64,000 nt of DNA from Tribonema minus (lineage: Eukaryota; Sar; Xanthophyceae; Tribonematales; Tribonemataceae), in NCBI GenBank assembly GCA_017506865.1, contig JAFCMP010000156.1, forward strand, positions 81,151-145,150. Reading direction: 5' to 3'. The position numbers were made by a program, and so were the translations under genes. This document shows positions 24,201 through 35,000 of the stretch, piece by piece (the stretch's first letter is position 1; the number at the start of each line of letters is the position of its first letter). The notes beneath the pieces are model-generated. The model saw nothing but the letters and a program-made list of their open reading frames with translations. It was not told the DNA's origin and searched no databases.

Positions 24201-27174
24201 TCGTGCATAATGAAAATTTTCGTCTCCCACCGCAGGGAGGGGCCTTTGGAGTGGCGCGTGCCGTATGATGGGTCAAACACATACTTCGAAGTAGATCCCA
24301 TGAGCACTGCATACTCACCTGCTATACCAATGCCAAACATACCCTTACACGCTGCTGTTACCTGCTGTTACACACAGGGAGGGCCCTCTCGAATGGCGTG
24401 TGCCATACGACGTGGTCGACGCCGCAGGCAACCGCGCCGCCACCGTCTACCGCACAATCAAGGTCACGCAGCTGTCCCTGGAGGAGTTCGCTGCGCAGGC
24501 TGTCGCCAAGCGAGAGCTGGAGCTCGCGCGCAGTGCTCAGCCAAAGCCGCCGCCGACGCCACCGGCAGTTGCGAGGCCGCAGAAGTGCCCCAAGTGTCCG
24601 CCGCCGAAGGACTGCGGCGGTGAGGTGGCGGCTGCGGTGGCGGCGGCGCAGAAGACGGCGGCGGCGGCAGCGGGTGCAGGGCAGCAGGTGCGGCTCTGAG
24701 AAGTGTTGATGTGATGCAATGTTGAGGTTTTATGAAGTGACCAATGAATGAGTAAGCCCATGGTCCAGGTTATACGGCCACGGGAAAGCTACAACGCCCA
24801 GCGACAATGATAGGTGGTTTGGAGTTGCAAGCGGTAAGTCTGATGGCAGGTGCAGCAGCAGCAGCACGTGCAGAGCAGCAGGTGACATCACTCAAATGAC
24901 ACCGCAAACTACATGAAAAAAGGGTGTAGAGGGTTTCCTGCCAAACATTGTGCAATCTTGCTGTGAAACTAAATGTGTGAGCAGTGCCCAACGCCCATGT
25001 CCACCCACACGCATACATACATGCCTGTGGGGGACACAGTTTTTTTGCATTATGCACCATTAACATCTCACTCAACTACACAGGCGCCAATGCGGGGCTG
25101 ACTGCGTGGCACATTCACACAGCTGCAAGGGACACAGCCTTCACTCAGAACGTGTGATGGTACCACAGCAGACCTGGCCTCATCTTCGTATGCACATCAG
25201 CTTACTCGGCATACACTGATGCACATTTATTGCGGGTATGATTTGGTATTTGTGATGTTATCAGGGTCACGCGGAGAAGCAGATCTGCCCATCAACAACA
25301 CCAACTGACTGCGCCAAGGTGAGCGTGAGCTGTGCATTGCTCATCCTCAAATGGTGGCGTATGCTTAGGACAAGCCAGTGTTCTTCTCTGCTGTCTTGTA
25401 TTCAATGAGGGTCTGATTGCGCCACTGTATACTTATATCATTTTTGAGCGAAAACCAGTGGCTGTACTGCACGACGTGTTTCCATTTTGCAGCCTGTGTG
25501 CGGTGAGCTTTCTCTGACGCTTCAGCACGTTTGAAACTGGCCTTCTGCGCTTACTGCGAAGTATGTGCGAAGGTCCTTGTAATAGCCATTGTGTCAGATG
25601 TCACTGCGACTTCAGCTGCAATGCACCGCCTCTGACTCTCAAAGCATAATTTTGCTGCCCAAGCACAAGTACTCATGGCCCGTCAGTGCGTGCTGTGCAA
25701 TGTTTTTGCTCTGAGGTTGTGTGCAGACGCAGCCATTGTGCATGTCAGAGGGTGTATCAATTGCAGCAACTGCACGTGTGAACATGGTTGACTGCGGCCT
25801 GCAAGCTGTGAATGAAGGACGTTGAAAGACTAGGGCTTTATGCCGTAAATGATTTGAGCAGACCAGAACACCTCCCCTGTGTGCTGCCCTGCTAGCACTC
25901 AAATAGTTTTGTCGTTGCTAGTTGTTCCGTTGCACGTTTCGCTAGCAAAGAACGAGGCTTGCAGTCAGTCACATTGCTTTCGCCACATGTAGTCACTGAT
26001 GTGTGCTGATTACTTGTCTGACTCTTTGCAGTGCCCACGGAGCCAGTGCATGCCGGACGAAGCACTGACAACAGGTATGCTGAAGTATATGCTGAATGAA
26101 GTACATGACGTCTACACAGTGTGGAAGGCTTCAGGATGTGACGGCGGATATTCAGCGGCTGTCGTTTCACTTGTTCGTGTTGAGTGCCATGCACCAGTGA
26201 CTACTGAAGCTTACAAATTGCTTAGAGCGTTCACAGCCTGCAGAGTCTGCTGTCGTTGCCATGTTCACCTCTTGGGGGTTACGCACCACTGCATACAGTG
26301 AGTTGATGCTGGACCGTTGTGGCGGTAAAGATGGTACAGTACAAAGAATGAAGTGACTTTGATGGTTGTGCAGGTTGCGATGGAAGCAAAGCATACACAC
26401 TGTTCTAGCAGAATGCTCAAGATGTTGTGTTGTGGAGATGTAATGGTGCTTGACATGTATCCCATGGCGGCATAGGCACACACACACAACCCAAATCTGC
26501 GACCGGATGCAAATGGCCTCATGCTGTGCTTGGGACACTGCTCCTTGGCTGACATGATCTGCGATCACAATCAGTCACCACTGCTTTGGCTGTACAAGTG
26601 ATGGCAAGCTTTGTTATCAGAGATAAGTACATATTATTGTGGCGCCTGTTTGTTATGGCGGCTTCAGAATAATACATGTGTGTTTACAAGCAGCTGTTGC
26701 TGGCGCCATTCACGTCACAATCTGTGCTCTGGCATCGCTGCGTTGATGCTGCTCTGTCCGGCCATTACTGTGTGGTGCTGACCTTTAGCTCGCGTGCGTT
26801 CTCTGTGGCTCGCAAACTCGGTGCTCTGTGCTGCCGCTGCAGATAACACGCCTGCCGGCCCGCGAGAGTTTGTCCAGGTCATCGTGCTCGCCGCAATAGG
26901 CTGCCTCGGACTGTGGCTGTTCTCGAAAGTGGTGATGGTCATAGTGGCCGCGATTACCGGGGAAGGGGGCAGAGAAGGCGACCACCTTGCGATGCCCCCC
27001 CCTCCGCCCCGTCCTGCGGGGGGCGGTGCAGCGGCGGCGACGCCTGCCAGGGGCGTGCCGCGCCGCGTTCGCAGCAGCGCATCGGGCTCAACTGGCAGCG
27101 ATGCCAGTGGCATGCTGTCGCCGATATCGCCTGCGGAGGTACAGGCGCACTTCCACCACCGGCGCGTGTTTTAG
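10736..27174 (+). CDS. 21-exon type I membrane protein with EGF and Ig-like (DUF5011-type) modules
   Basis: Model: join(10736..10826, 11116..11179, 11744..11822, 12165..12291, 12653..12755, 14613..14689, 15404..15499, 16293..16378, 16742..16840, 17841..17921, 18727..18798, 19418..19489, 20492..20582, 21195..21382, 21681..21760, 22223..22314, 23345..23459, 24378..24687, 25265..25318, 26032..26074, 26843..27174). All junctions are GT-AG and every phase agrees; the exons total 2,352 nt, giving 783 residues and TAG. Architecture: signal peptide, unique N-terminal part, EGF-like modules, an Ig-like module, EGF-like modules, a second Ig-like module, a Pro/Ala/Cys stalk, one transmembrane helix and a cytoplasmic tail. 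It is probably a cell-surface adhesion or recognition protein; the ligand is unknown. I was unsure of a phase-neutral extra exon at 15202-15246, which would break the six-cysteine pattern, and left it out. Confidence 0.85.
12531..12668 (+). repeat. Tandem duplication covering the exon 5 acceptor
   Basis: Sequence ending in gcgcag|tggatgag at 12562-12569 is repeated, diverged, as gtgcag|tggatgag at 12653-12660 (offset 91 bp). The second copy is the real exon 5 start; the first stays open for only eight codons. Confidence 0.8.
12653..15499 (+). CDS. EGF receptor gene, exons 5-7: calcium-binding-type EGF modules
   Basis: Exon 5 (12653-12755) encodes a calcium-binding EGF pattern: VDEC, then CVNTIGSYFCRCP. 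Exons 6 (14613-14689) and 7 (15404-15499) together encode a second six-cysteine module: DPCPGDC, TEATC, then GYRCICPPS and GRKC. Phases are 1 to 2, 2 to 1 and 1 to 1. The intron between exons 5 and 6 (about 1.86 kb) holds a tandem repeat array. Confidence 0.85.
13160..13705 (+). repeat. Intronic tandem array, five diverged units
   Basis: Units share ggtgcgcaaagaagg, gagtgca-a-gaggagtgcaaggcaagt and a spacer with cttgacttcacattttgtgg. The gtgcgcaa core occurs at about 13227, 13333, 13415, 13534 and 13625 (spacing 82-120 bp). The array lies wholly within intron 5 of the EGF gene; four of five units end in ggcaagt. Confidence 0.85.
14908..14933 (+). repeat. Homopolymer run of 26 G
   Basis: Uninterrupted G at 14908-14933 in intron 6, followed closely by a T run. 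Its length is likely unstable and may be affected by sequencing error. Confidence 0.9.
16201..16300 (+). repeat. Tandem duplication covering the exon 8 acceptor
   Basis: cacatgca-c-cctgtgc-ctgt-ctcagctggcaag occurs at 16201-16236 and again from 16265, offset 64 bp. Both copies carry the ctcag|ctggcaag acceptor and exon edge; only the second leads into an open exon. Confidence 0.85.
16293..16840 (+). CDS. EGF receptor gene, exons 8-9: linker and third EGF module
   Basis: Exon 8 (16293-16378; acceptor ttctcag) encodes AGKTQVPWITADGTLLVDP and a CGC motif; exon 9 (16742-16840) encodes a compact EGF module (VDPCHDKDC, AECVRS, KCICKNGFQ). The acceptor of exon 8 was chosen over a later AG because it alone keeps phase 1 from exon 7. 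Confidence 0.85.
17841..20582 (+). CDS. EGF receptor gene, exons 10-13: first Ig-like module, then IDEC
   Basis: Exons 10-13 (17841-17921, 18727-18798, 19418-19489, 20492-20582) spell a module like the bacterial Ig-like fold of DUF5011: LPELTVIGANPLRLKQ, then TYVEQGLQIKDENSED, then TMGEFHVNYTIQ, then the closing strand MRAIRRVIVEDIDEC, which runs into the next EGF module. This is the strand order of family members (P-x-I-x-L-x-G ... Y-x-D-x-G ... G-x-Y-x-V-x-Y ... R-x-V-x-V), with TPWTEPPY replacing the usual D-x-x-GN. The first three exons are phase 0-0, and exon 13 ends in phase 1. Confidence 0.8.
17869..18230 (+). repeat. Tandem duplication of exon 10 3' part with its donor and following intron
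   Basis: The segment from the middle of exon 10 through gtgagt and about 120 bp of intron recurs 179 bp downstream (ttacagtcat at 17884 and 18063). The second copy still encodes PELTVIGANSLRLKQ and keeps a gtgagg donor, but its only acceptor gives the wrong phase. Confidence 0.85.
19086..19155 (+). repeat. Short tandem duplication in intron 11
   Basis: gtatgacagtga-tatatacagat occurs at 19089 and 19129, offset 40 bp. Confidence 0.8.
19928..20156 (+). repeat. Tandem duplication in intron 12
   Basis: A block of about 75 bp containing aacctgactgcgctctc and cgtgtttcgccgatcaca occurs at about 19928-20003 and 20080-20156. No exon is involved. Confidence 0.8.
21195..24687 (+). CDS. EGF receptor gene, exons 14-18: EGF module, second Ig-like module, Pro/Ala stalk
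   Basis: Exon 14 (21195-21382) encodes CKNTIGSYTCQCPECTTGDG; exon 15 (21681-21760) closes it (GFKGGTGCKD) and opens the second Ig-like module (CPPVIQLIGDTVTEF). Exon 16 (22223-22314) and exon 17 (23345-23459) form its cysteine-containing middle. Exon 18 (24378-24687) ends it with LEWRVPYDVVDAAGNRAATV, the clearest DUF5011-type signature here, followed by an Ala- and Pro-rich stalk with CPKCPPPKDC. Exon 16 has two in-phase donors (after 22284 and after 22314). Confidence 0.8.
22270..22550 (+). repeat. Three copies of the exon 16 donor region
   Basis: tggtgagc-ggcacagctc starts at 22283 (within exon 16), 22401 and 22514, spacing 118 and 113 bp. Copies two and three also share the preceding cttc-agtacatgtg-act. 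Each copy carries a potential G|GTGAGC donor. Confidence 0.85.
22585..22765 (+). repeat. gactccgactccgct repeat with inverted arm
   Basis: The core cgactccgactccgct appears at about 22589, 22632 and 22709, with a variant (cgaccccgactccg) at about 22674. The last copy faces its own complement (agcggagtcagagcggagtcg) and can form a long hairpin. It lies in intron 16. Confidence 0.8.
24028..24145 (+). CDS. Possible alternative exon 18 (upstream copy)
   Basis: The first copy of the duplicated exon has an acceptor (catgcag), an open frame of 40 codons beginning REGPLEWRVPYDVVDAAGNR, and a possible donor CAT|GTATGT after 24145. Its phases (2 in, 0 out) equal those of exon 18, so exon 17 could splice to it and it to exon 19 without a shift. 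Such an isoform would lack the Ala/Pro stalk. It may also be a decaying copy; transcripts would decide. Confidence 0.35.
24028..24420 (+). repeat. Three copies of the exon 18 acceptor and exon start
   Basis: cag|ggagggg-cct followed by gagtggcg-gtgcc starts at 24028, 24236 and 24378 (spacing 208 and 142 bp). All three carry an AG acceptor in phase 2 and encode REGPLEWRVPYD. Copy 2 diverges after that; copy 1 stays similar through DVVDAAGNRA. Confidence 0.9.
25265..27174 (+). CDS. EGF receptor gene, exons 19-21: cysteine stalk, transmembrane helix, cytoplasmic tail
   Basis: Exons 19 (25265-25318) and 20 (26032-26074) are short and cysteine-containing (QICPSTTPTDC, CPRSQCMPDE). Exon 21 (26843-27174) encodes a hydrophobic helix of about 28 residues starting FVQVIVLAAIGCLGLWLF, then a tail of about 70 residues rich in Gly, Pro, Ala, Arg and Ser, ending HHRRVF and TAG at 27172. 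The positive charges lie after the helix, giving type I topology. Confidence 0.8.
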
Positions 27175-28977
27175 GGGCGGGGCTGCTGACGCAGCTGTTG
27201 TGGTTGATCACTGCCGTTAGTGTGCTGCGATGGCCACTTGAGCTGCGTGGCTGCTGCTGCGGCGGCTGCGGCGGCCAATGCTGCAGCTGCTGCCGTAGCC
27301 ACTGTAGCCTTGCAGCTGCAGTGGCTGCTGCTGCTGCTGTGCGCAGGGTGCCATCGCAGCGTCTGTCGGCGCAGGCCATCGCTTTAGGCAGCACACCTGC
27401 TGTTGCCATTAGCGCCACCGCTGCTGCTGCAGCCTTGCTGCTGCTTGTGGTGGCGATAGCCGTGCCGCAGCCTTATGCGGCACTTGCGCTGATCATTGTG
27501 GCCGCAACAGCCTGTGCCCGACAGCTGATGTGATAGTCTTCGCACCAGCCTTTACGAACGCTGCTGTGTTTGGCAGCAGCGCCCACGGTGGTACAGCAAG
27601 TTAGAGCACTGTCACTGTTGCTGTCCGGGCTGCAGCAGCTGCCACCATTGCGCTGCATTCGCTCTAGTGGTGACATGCACCACCACGCTGCTAACATGTC
27701 GTCAGCGTTGGGTGCATGCGATTGCTGTCCTGACGTGACATGAAGGTTTAGGCCACTGCACTGCTGGTCTCAGCGGTGTCATGGCTGTGCTACTTCTGTG
27801 TGCTGCTGCTGATCCACTTTGCCGCTATTGTGGCATTGATAGTAGCCTTCGGCACACGCTGTACTGCCCTGCGTGCCGTGCAAAGTTGAGCGCTGCTGCG
27901 CGTACAGCTGTGTTTACAGGCATCACAAGACAGCAGTAGATGATGTGGTGGAGCGCAACGCAGCGATGTTGACGTGTTGCGCACCGGACCGGGCTTACAT
28001 GATTTTCCGTGCATGTCCAGCCCTCAGATGAGCAGGCGATGCCATGCTACCGTCGCACCAACAACTCGTGGCTTGCATATCAGCGTTTGAGCGAGACACG
28101 TGATTTTTTGCAGTGCCCTGTTTTTTCAAATCATAGCCATCGTTGGATTGTGCTGCTGCGTGGCTGCCCATGCTGACTTCGTCGCTGTCACGGAAGAGTC
28201 ATAGATCGTAACATGACATCACATTGTAAACATGACAGTTGTAAAACATGCAAACGTTGCACGAACGACTCCTGGACAAACAGATCACATTGCGCATGTT
28301 TACTGTGTGCTCAAAAAGTCAATAAATCAGCACATTTCCTCCAGGTTGGCTGGCGAGTCGTGCCCATGCAGTGAAGTGGCAAGAGGCCATTTTTGTGAGC
28401 CAGATGCCATGCTCTGCAATAGGTACGCCCATCATGATCAGCAAAAGAGTGAAGGTAACATGACAATGCGTGATGCATCCTCGTACTTAATCCTGAATGC
28501 AACATATACAACCGCCTCCCTGCTACTACGCCAAGATGATCCACACTGCACCAATCCATACACAAAGTCCCCTTCTGACACAACATTGGGCTGCCTCTCT
28601 GCCATCAACGGTCACCGTGCTGTGCAGATACAAGCCTAGCGACTACTCTTGTACTTCAAGAAGTATGCTCTGAGAACAGCGTGCTAGTGTATCGGCCATG
28701 CCAAAGCATGACTCGAGTTATGCACACACCGCTCTCGCAGTTGGTTCACGCACGGCTTGAAACCGTGATGCCGCTGCCGAAAGGCCATGCACAACCATGC
28801 ATACAGCCATCATTGTCGCTGCTGCAATTCGGCTGCCACAGCATCGGGCATATCGTGACCGTGCTGCAGTCAGCCATTCCTGCTACATGGCAGCTGTTGC
28901 ATCGTCAGCTTGGTTGAGCTCAAGGGTGCTACTGTAGCAGCTCTTGCGTGACTGGCCTTGCTACGCTACAGTCAAGG
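27175..28977. other. Intergenic region between two convergent genes
   Basis: The first 350 bp are rich in gct/ggc triplets and probably 3' UTR of the EGF gene. tgtaa, the polyadenylation signal common in green algae, occurs at about 28226 and 28239. No gene is supported in the rest. Confidence 0.5.
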
Positions 28978-29096
28978 CTATGAGAAGTCGCGATCTGGGA
29001 ACAGCTTGGGAGCAACTAGTGTCCATGTATAAAGCAGCATGCATGCCCACTGGCCTGCTGCTGTCAACCACATGGCTGCTTCGCCGTTCTTTGGAT
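28978..29096 (-). CDS. SERINC last exon
   Basis: Acceptor tttgcag then codons for PKNGEAAMWLTAAGQW, CMLLYTWTLVAP and KLFPDRDFS, stop TAG at 28980-28978. This is the most conserved SERINC tail. An acceptor 33 bp upstream is also possible, so the first residues are uncertain. Confidence 0.85.
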
Positions 29097-32000
29097 CTGC
29101 AAAGGAAGTGAACGAGATAACGCTGCAATGAGACAAGTCTGTAATTTGCATGCATTGGGTCCTTCATGCCATGACATCGTGTGAGCTATTTCGCGTTTCA
29201 AAGAGACACGAACGGCTCCCTAGACGTTGTGAACGGATCAAAGGGACTGGCACCCTGTGACGGATCAACCACATATGCAACTTCATGCCGGCCCCTCCGT
29301 AGATATAGTTGTTGCAAGCCCGATTTATCGTGTGCTCAGCCCATGCGGTCCAGGACATAATATACAAGTTCAAGCTGCCTGAAACAAGCAAACCCTGGTC
29401 AGGTTCATAAAACTGGTCAAGTTCTTAAAGCTGGTCAAGTTCATAAATGCTGCCAGTTCAAAAGCCGCGTAGATTAGGCCAGATAGCACGGCATCAGCTC
29501 CCCACCAGCAAGCCGTCATACTACCCAAACTGCCCCTGGAGGCACCACGCCTGTTGCACAATGCGACGCAAATCTGTCATGTCTCATCAGTGTAGTCTAC
29601 CGCAGCAGTGTGAACACGCATGCACCAACGCACCGCTCATACCTGAGTAGGTTGCAGGATTTTCAATGCTGCTTGAGTCACTCTGTGGCGGGCAGGCAGG
29701 GAGAATGTGCAGAGGGCAAAGTGACCATGTTCAGTAGTGCAGTCCCAGGTTAAGGTACTCAAACATGCAAACATCAGCTCTGTCTAAAATAGCGGAGCCT
29801 CGAGCAAGATAGATAACATTATTAGTGGTGTTGGCGCCTGGCCACTCCTGACGGTGTGACATGCACTGCTGAGCAGGGTGGCTCTAAGCATCAGCATGAA
29901 GACGTTTCTCAAGGTATTCCTCAACAATCAAACCGCAGGAGTCATCTGCAATGTCTCTCTATCGCAATTCAAGATTAGCACCAACTGCCACGCAAGTGAC
30001 TCTTGCAGGTACCCGACAAGCAACATTAACTGTGTGACCACTCCAAGCCAGTGCCGCATATGACTCCTTAGATGTCCCTGTTGGTGCTTCGAAATGTGAA
30101 ACCATGCACGCAGTCAGTCAGTCAACCATGCGCGAGTATGACAACCTGGAACCCATCAACCCACTGCTGGCATGTGCGAATGCTACAAAACTGGTGTGAT
30201 TCTTGCGCTAGTTTTTCTCATGAAACAATCATGTCGCTTTACACAACCACAACAGTCTGTTGAAGTGACTTGCCTGCACGACGCCCCAGTTGGTGAGCAT
30301 CATGCCAAAGAACATGGAGAGCAGAATCATGACTATGTTGAACTTCCAGCCATCGCCGTGATCGTCTGGTTCCGGTTCTTCCGGCGCTGCACCCAACAAA
30401 ACAAAAGACAAGCGCCAAAAAAATCAGGCAAGCCTTCAACAATAAATGCAGAGAGCCGAACAGGTGGGAATGCCCTGCCAGGCTGATCTGCTTCACACTT
30501 CAGTGCCAGTAAAAGCCGGACACACCGAGCTTTTCTCACTAAAGCAGGAACAAGCACAATCAGGTCACATCACACTATACCATTCAAGTCAGCACCAGGG
30601 CCTGTGCTCAGCCAGCAGCTGGTGCAAGACAGCAGCGCAATCCCTGCTTCCTCGTGTACACGCGTGACACCAGCCTGAGTTTCCCTGGCCTAACCTCTGC
30701 TGACATGTAGGCACGCAGGCCAATGTAACTGAACTTCCTGGTGGTGACACACGTCTAGCCACCACCTCTCTTGCCGCAAAGTGCAAACTTCAAGCCTTCG
30801 CTGGGTCAGATGAATTGCGACTGATAGCGACTGGTCTCATGTCGCTGATGGCGATGCGCTGACTTGTAAACCATTGTTAGACTGACACCCTGCTCCTGAC
30901 ACCCTGATGCCAAGGGTAAACCTTTCACCCCCTCCGTGCTCCAAGTGTGGAGAAGTTCAAGTGAGCTGAAAATTCTGTGTTTTGATCTCGCAGCACACAA
31001 CATGCCGCCGCTGGCACCCCCTTAACAGATCTGCCGACATTCACTAAGCTAACTTCAACTTTTGCTGCGTGAGAAATGCTTGTTGTCAACGTCACTGACC
31101 TGAGACCGTCACGCCCCGTTCCGCGTCACTGATGGCGGCACGCGCGGGTGCAGACTGCGCGATGAATGGCATGCCGGTGCTGGGTGATCCGCTGGCCTTT
31201 GCGGCCTCCGCATTCCTTACCGACTCCACCTGCTCCACCGGGGAAAACACAACATTAGATAAACATAATGCAACATTGGTGTTGGCCTGGTGGCGTCGAG
31301 CACTGTTGGGATGCGTGGCACGGAAAGCAACGCCCGTAGCATAAGCCTGCCACTCGTAGAAAGCAGACTATGGGTCCAACAGGGACATTTTTGGGCGCAA
31401 TCGCAAGCAATGACCGTGTTTGATGTCGCTCTGCTGGATGAGATGGCGCACATGCAGCTGCATGCTGGACTTGCAGCGGTTCGTGCGCTAGCGCGTGCGG
31501 TGGCTGCTGCCATTACTGCCTTGAAGCGCACACCGCCGGTTAGGGCTACGTTAGGGTTAGAGCAAGAGTTAGGTTTCCGTGCATGAAGTTCCGCTGTCCT
31601 GTTGACTATGGTGCCCGGTCGTATATTGTCGAAATCAGTAGACAAGTAATTTATGGCAGTCCATGTTCGGAGAAATAGGGATAAATTTCTTCTGGACACG
31701 CTCACCCCAATGATACACTCATGGCCACCCACATTAATGCGCCGCCACACCGTGTGAGATGTCAGAAAGTGTTGACAGAACACAGGACAATCATCGCACT
31801 AGCGGTAGCCAGGTCAATAAATGTACGTTTACCCTTGCACCAATAACACCAGACTCAACCTCAATAACGCAACTGCCATGCACGCATGCCACATACACCA
31901 TTTGGAGATGAAGTTCAAGACTTGAAGTTGAAGACTTGCCGTTGTCGGCGGCGCTTCTCCCCCCAGCAGCTTGGTTATTGAAGTTCCCGAACTCGCGCAT

Positions 32001-35000
32001 ATCCACAGAAGCGACAGAAACGTCAGCACAAGCCCCACTATGATGGATGTCAGGTTCTGGCTGCTGCCGATGAAGGGGTTGCAGCTTGCGTCGGGGTTCT
32101 TGGACACCTGCGATGCAACATGACGTTGGCGCAAAAGACGGCCGGCGCAATGAGCAAGTTCAGTGTTAGAAAGGAATGATCAGCTGGAAGCACTGCTGAG
32201 GTGATCACCAAAGTGCTCATAAAGACTAAATGGCGCGCCACAACACAACCGCAACTGGTGAGGCTGGGGGTCCGCATGGTGGTCACCTCGCAATAACATC
32301 AACTTGGATCCTGAATTCTGTGGGCTGTCATGCACAAAGCCAATTCGCTGCACAGCACCTAAGGACCGTGCTTGCTGCTCATGGTACTTCAAATCCTCGC
32401 TGCCAAAATCAGACTATTTTATGTACTTAGATGCCCACAATGTACTTGCAGCAAGCTCTGCACAGAACAACTACTTTGACACCACACCTGTGCCTGACCA
32501 GAATGGCACACCCACGCAAGAACAGTGTTCATTATGACAAGAGGCTACCGTGCAAAATGAACATTGCGACAAAGGTCAAGTGTACCGGTACCAATGCACA
32601 CGGTAGGTGCAGAGTGTCCTCAAGTGCAGACAGTGTATCTTCTACTTCAAGCGCAGACTCACCGCTGAAAATCCCAGGAAGGTCATGTACACGGACACCA
32701 GTGCACTGGTCAGGAGGTTGCCCTCAGGACCGCTGAGCTGAAGCACTGTCATGGCCACTATCATGATGAGTGTCAAGCTCAGAATGATCTGCACATGTAG
32801 AGGAGGCAGGGGCAACAAGGGCGCAGCAGGACAATAGGTGATCGTTCTTTCGATGTCGTGCTGCGTCACGGTAAGCAGTAGCGACACCTAACTTTTGATC
32901 ATGCTGTCCAAGCGGCGCGGCACAACAACAAAAATGGCAAAGACATGTTCACAGTACCTGCACACAAGTCAATGAGCGAGGGGGGCGCGTCAGCATTAAC
33001 GAGTCTGAGGCATCTGAGGTTGTGTCAGTTTTTAGCATTGGACCTACAGGAAACGCTAGTGCCAACCCAGATTTGGAGTGATTTGACAGAGCGAAAGGCC
33101 TGCAAAGACACAGGGCGATACATAAGGGGTCGCCAATGTATTGCAGGCGGCCATGGAGGGACTTCGAAGAGAGGAACAAGATCATGCACTGAGAGAGAAA
33201 ACACACTCAACATGGCTGAGGCAGCGTGGCATGCCAAGCAATGCCTGCAAATGATTCATTGCGCAGCAGCAATGCATGAAGGAAAAGGTACGCCTAGTAT
33301 ACTGAGGCCACACCAGAGACATTCTACCACACAGCAGCGAGCCTCAAGGCATCTGACGCTGAATCATGATGTAGGGTTTGCAGGGTGGTAACAACGCTCA
33401 GCGCATTACACATCTAGGTCTTGAACTAGGGTTTCGGCACTCACGTCATTGCTCTGGCACCCCTTGAAGTAGCCAAAGAGAACCCCCACGCCGCTGATCG
33501 CAACGGCAAATAGCAGCAACGACGTGCACACCAGCGCTACCAACACTCTGCGCAAGACAGGAGCGGACGACAATTGTTATGACAACATGGAAACATGATG
33601 ACACGGAAACATGCCTTCGTAGCGCCAGGTTTCTGTGCCGAGCATACTGCTATGCACACCTGACGTAACAGGCTGCGGACGCAAGAGGTCTCAGCTAAGT
33701 GGGGATGCGCAATCAATGTATGGTACATGTCGATACATCCAACTCCAGCCTCTTTGATATTGCAAAATGGCAAACGATAAACATGTAGAGTGCAGAGTGG
33801 TCACCAGTCAGCATCGCCTGGCACCCCCTGTCTCGGATAGAATGCATACCTCAATGCATGGTACCCTTCTCTCCGTCATTGCATGGTCATCGAGAAAGAA
33901 AAACAAGTACAAACACTGCTTGTGACCAGTGTCAAAGCTTCTGCAAAGTACTTCGAAGTACATACACGAACCCCTTACTAATTCCACAAAACCAGCGCCT
34001 AGCGCGCCACCAAAGCCCAGCTCATCTGCTACCTCACAAATTTTCCATGCCGTTGCTACTCACTGGTGATTTTAAACAGAGAACCATAAAGCAGTTGACA
34101 TCCCTGGCGCTCTTTCACAACGCACTTTGAAGTTCTGCCCCAAGTTCAAGACGTGACTCACTTTCTTCCCTCGCCATCTTCACCCAGGTCCTGTGCCTTC
34201 TTGACGCACGCGTCATTCCACTGATAGGCAATGTCTATCAGCACGATCTGCTGCAGTATGATGAACAGGAATGCCCCAAACCTCGCAGCCCACACATATC
34301 CGTGGTCGTCGAAAACGGCGTTGCTGATGAATACCGAGGCGATGATCATGACGGACCAGAATGTCAGCTTGAGCGCCCAGCACCTGCAACGACAGGGCAG
34401 TGACGCTCAGCATTAATCTCGCTACCGCCGCATATCATGGAATTCCATTTGATAGAGTTATGTAAAACAAAGACAGGGCAACAACGCTCTGCGTGACTCG
34501 CACCACTGCCACATTTTAAAGGAGCTCTGTGTGGTAGAAGTATGTAGCACGCGAAAAGGCACGGTGTGGGTGCCACCGAGCTGCACAAGTATGTACCATC
34601 TCGTATGCAGCATTGTGAGAAGCAGCATCTTACAATACAGTCAAGGCTGATAGATGTGGCAGTCTCAGCGCTCAGCACCTGCTGAGGCATGTGCCGCATC
34701 TCTGAGATTGACTGGACACAGAGATCATTGCATGACCACACATTTGCTTCCCCAATATCAGAGCATCACAGGGCCGGTCATTGCAAAGCGCACTAGTGAA
34801 TGAACAACAAGGGGGGCATAGTGCATGGAAGCTCGTGCTACAGAGAAGGTGTTTCGTTTCTCAAACTTCACCTAGGCTGTGTAGGCGCAACGCCAGCAGA
34901 TAAGACAGCCCTCGCAATGCATTGTGGCATCAGAAACATGAATACACTGCCTCCTTCAGTTCACTTTGCATGCTGAAAGCACGTGCATGGCCACAAGCCA

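Noticed and set aside
26913..27533. Long plus-strand frame rich in Ala, Cys and hydrophobic residues
   Set aside because: It overlaps the receptor's last exon in another frame and then runs through triplet-rich 3' sequence; it looks like a composition effect.
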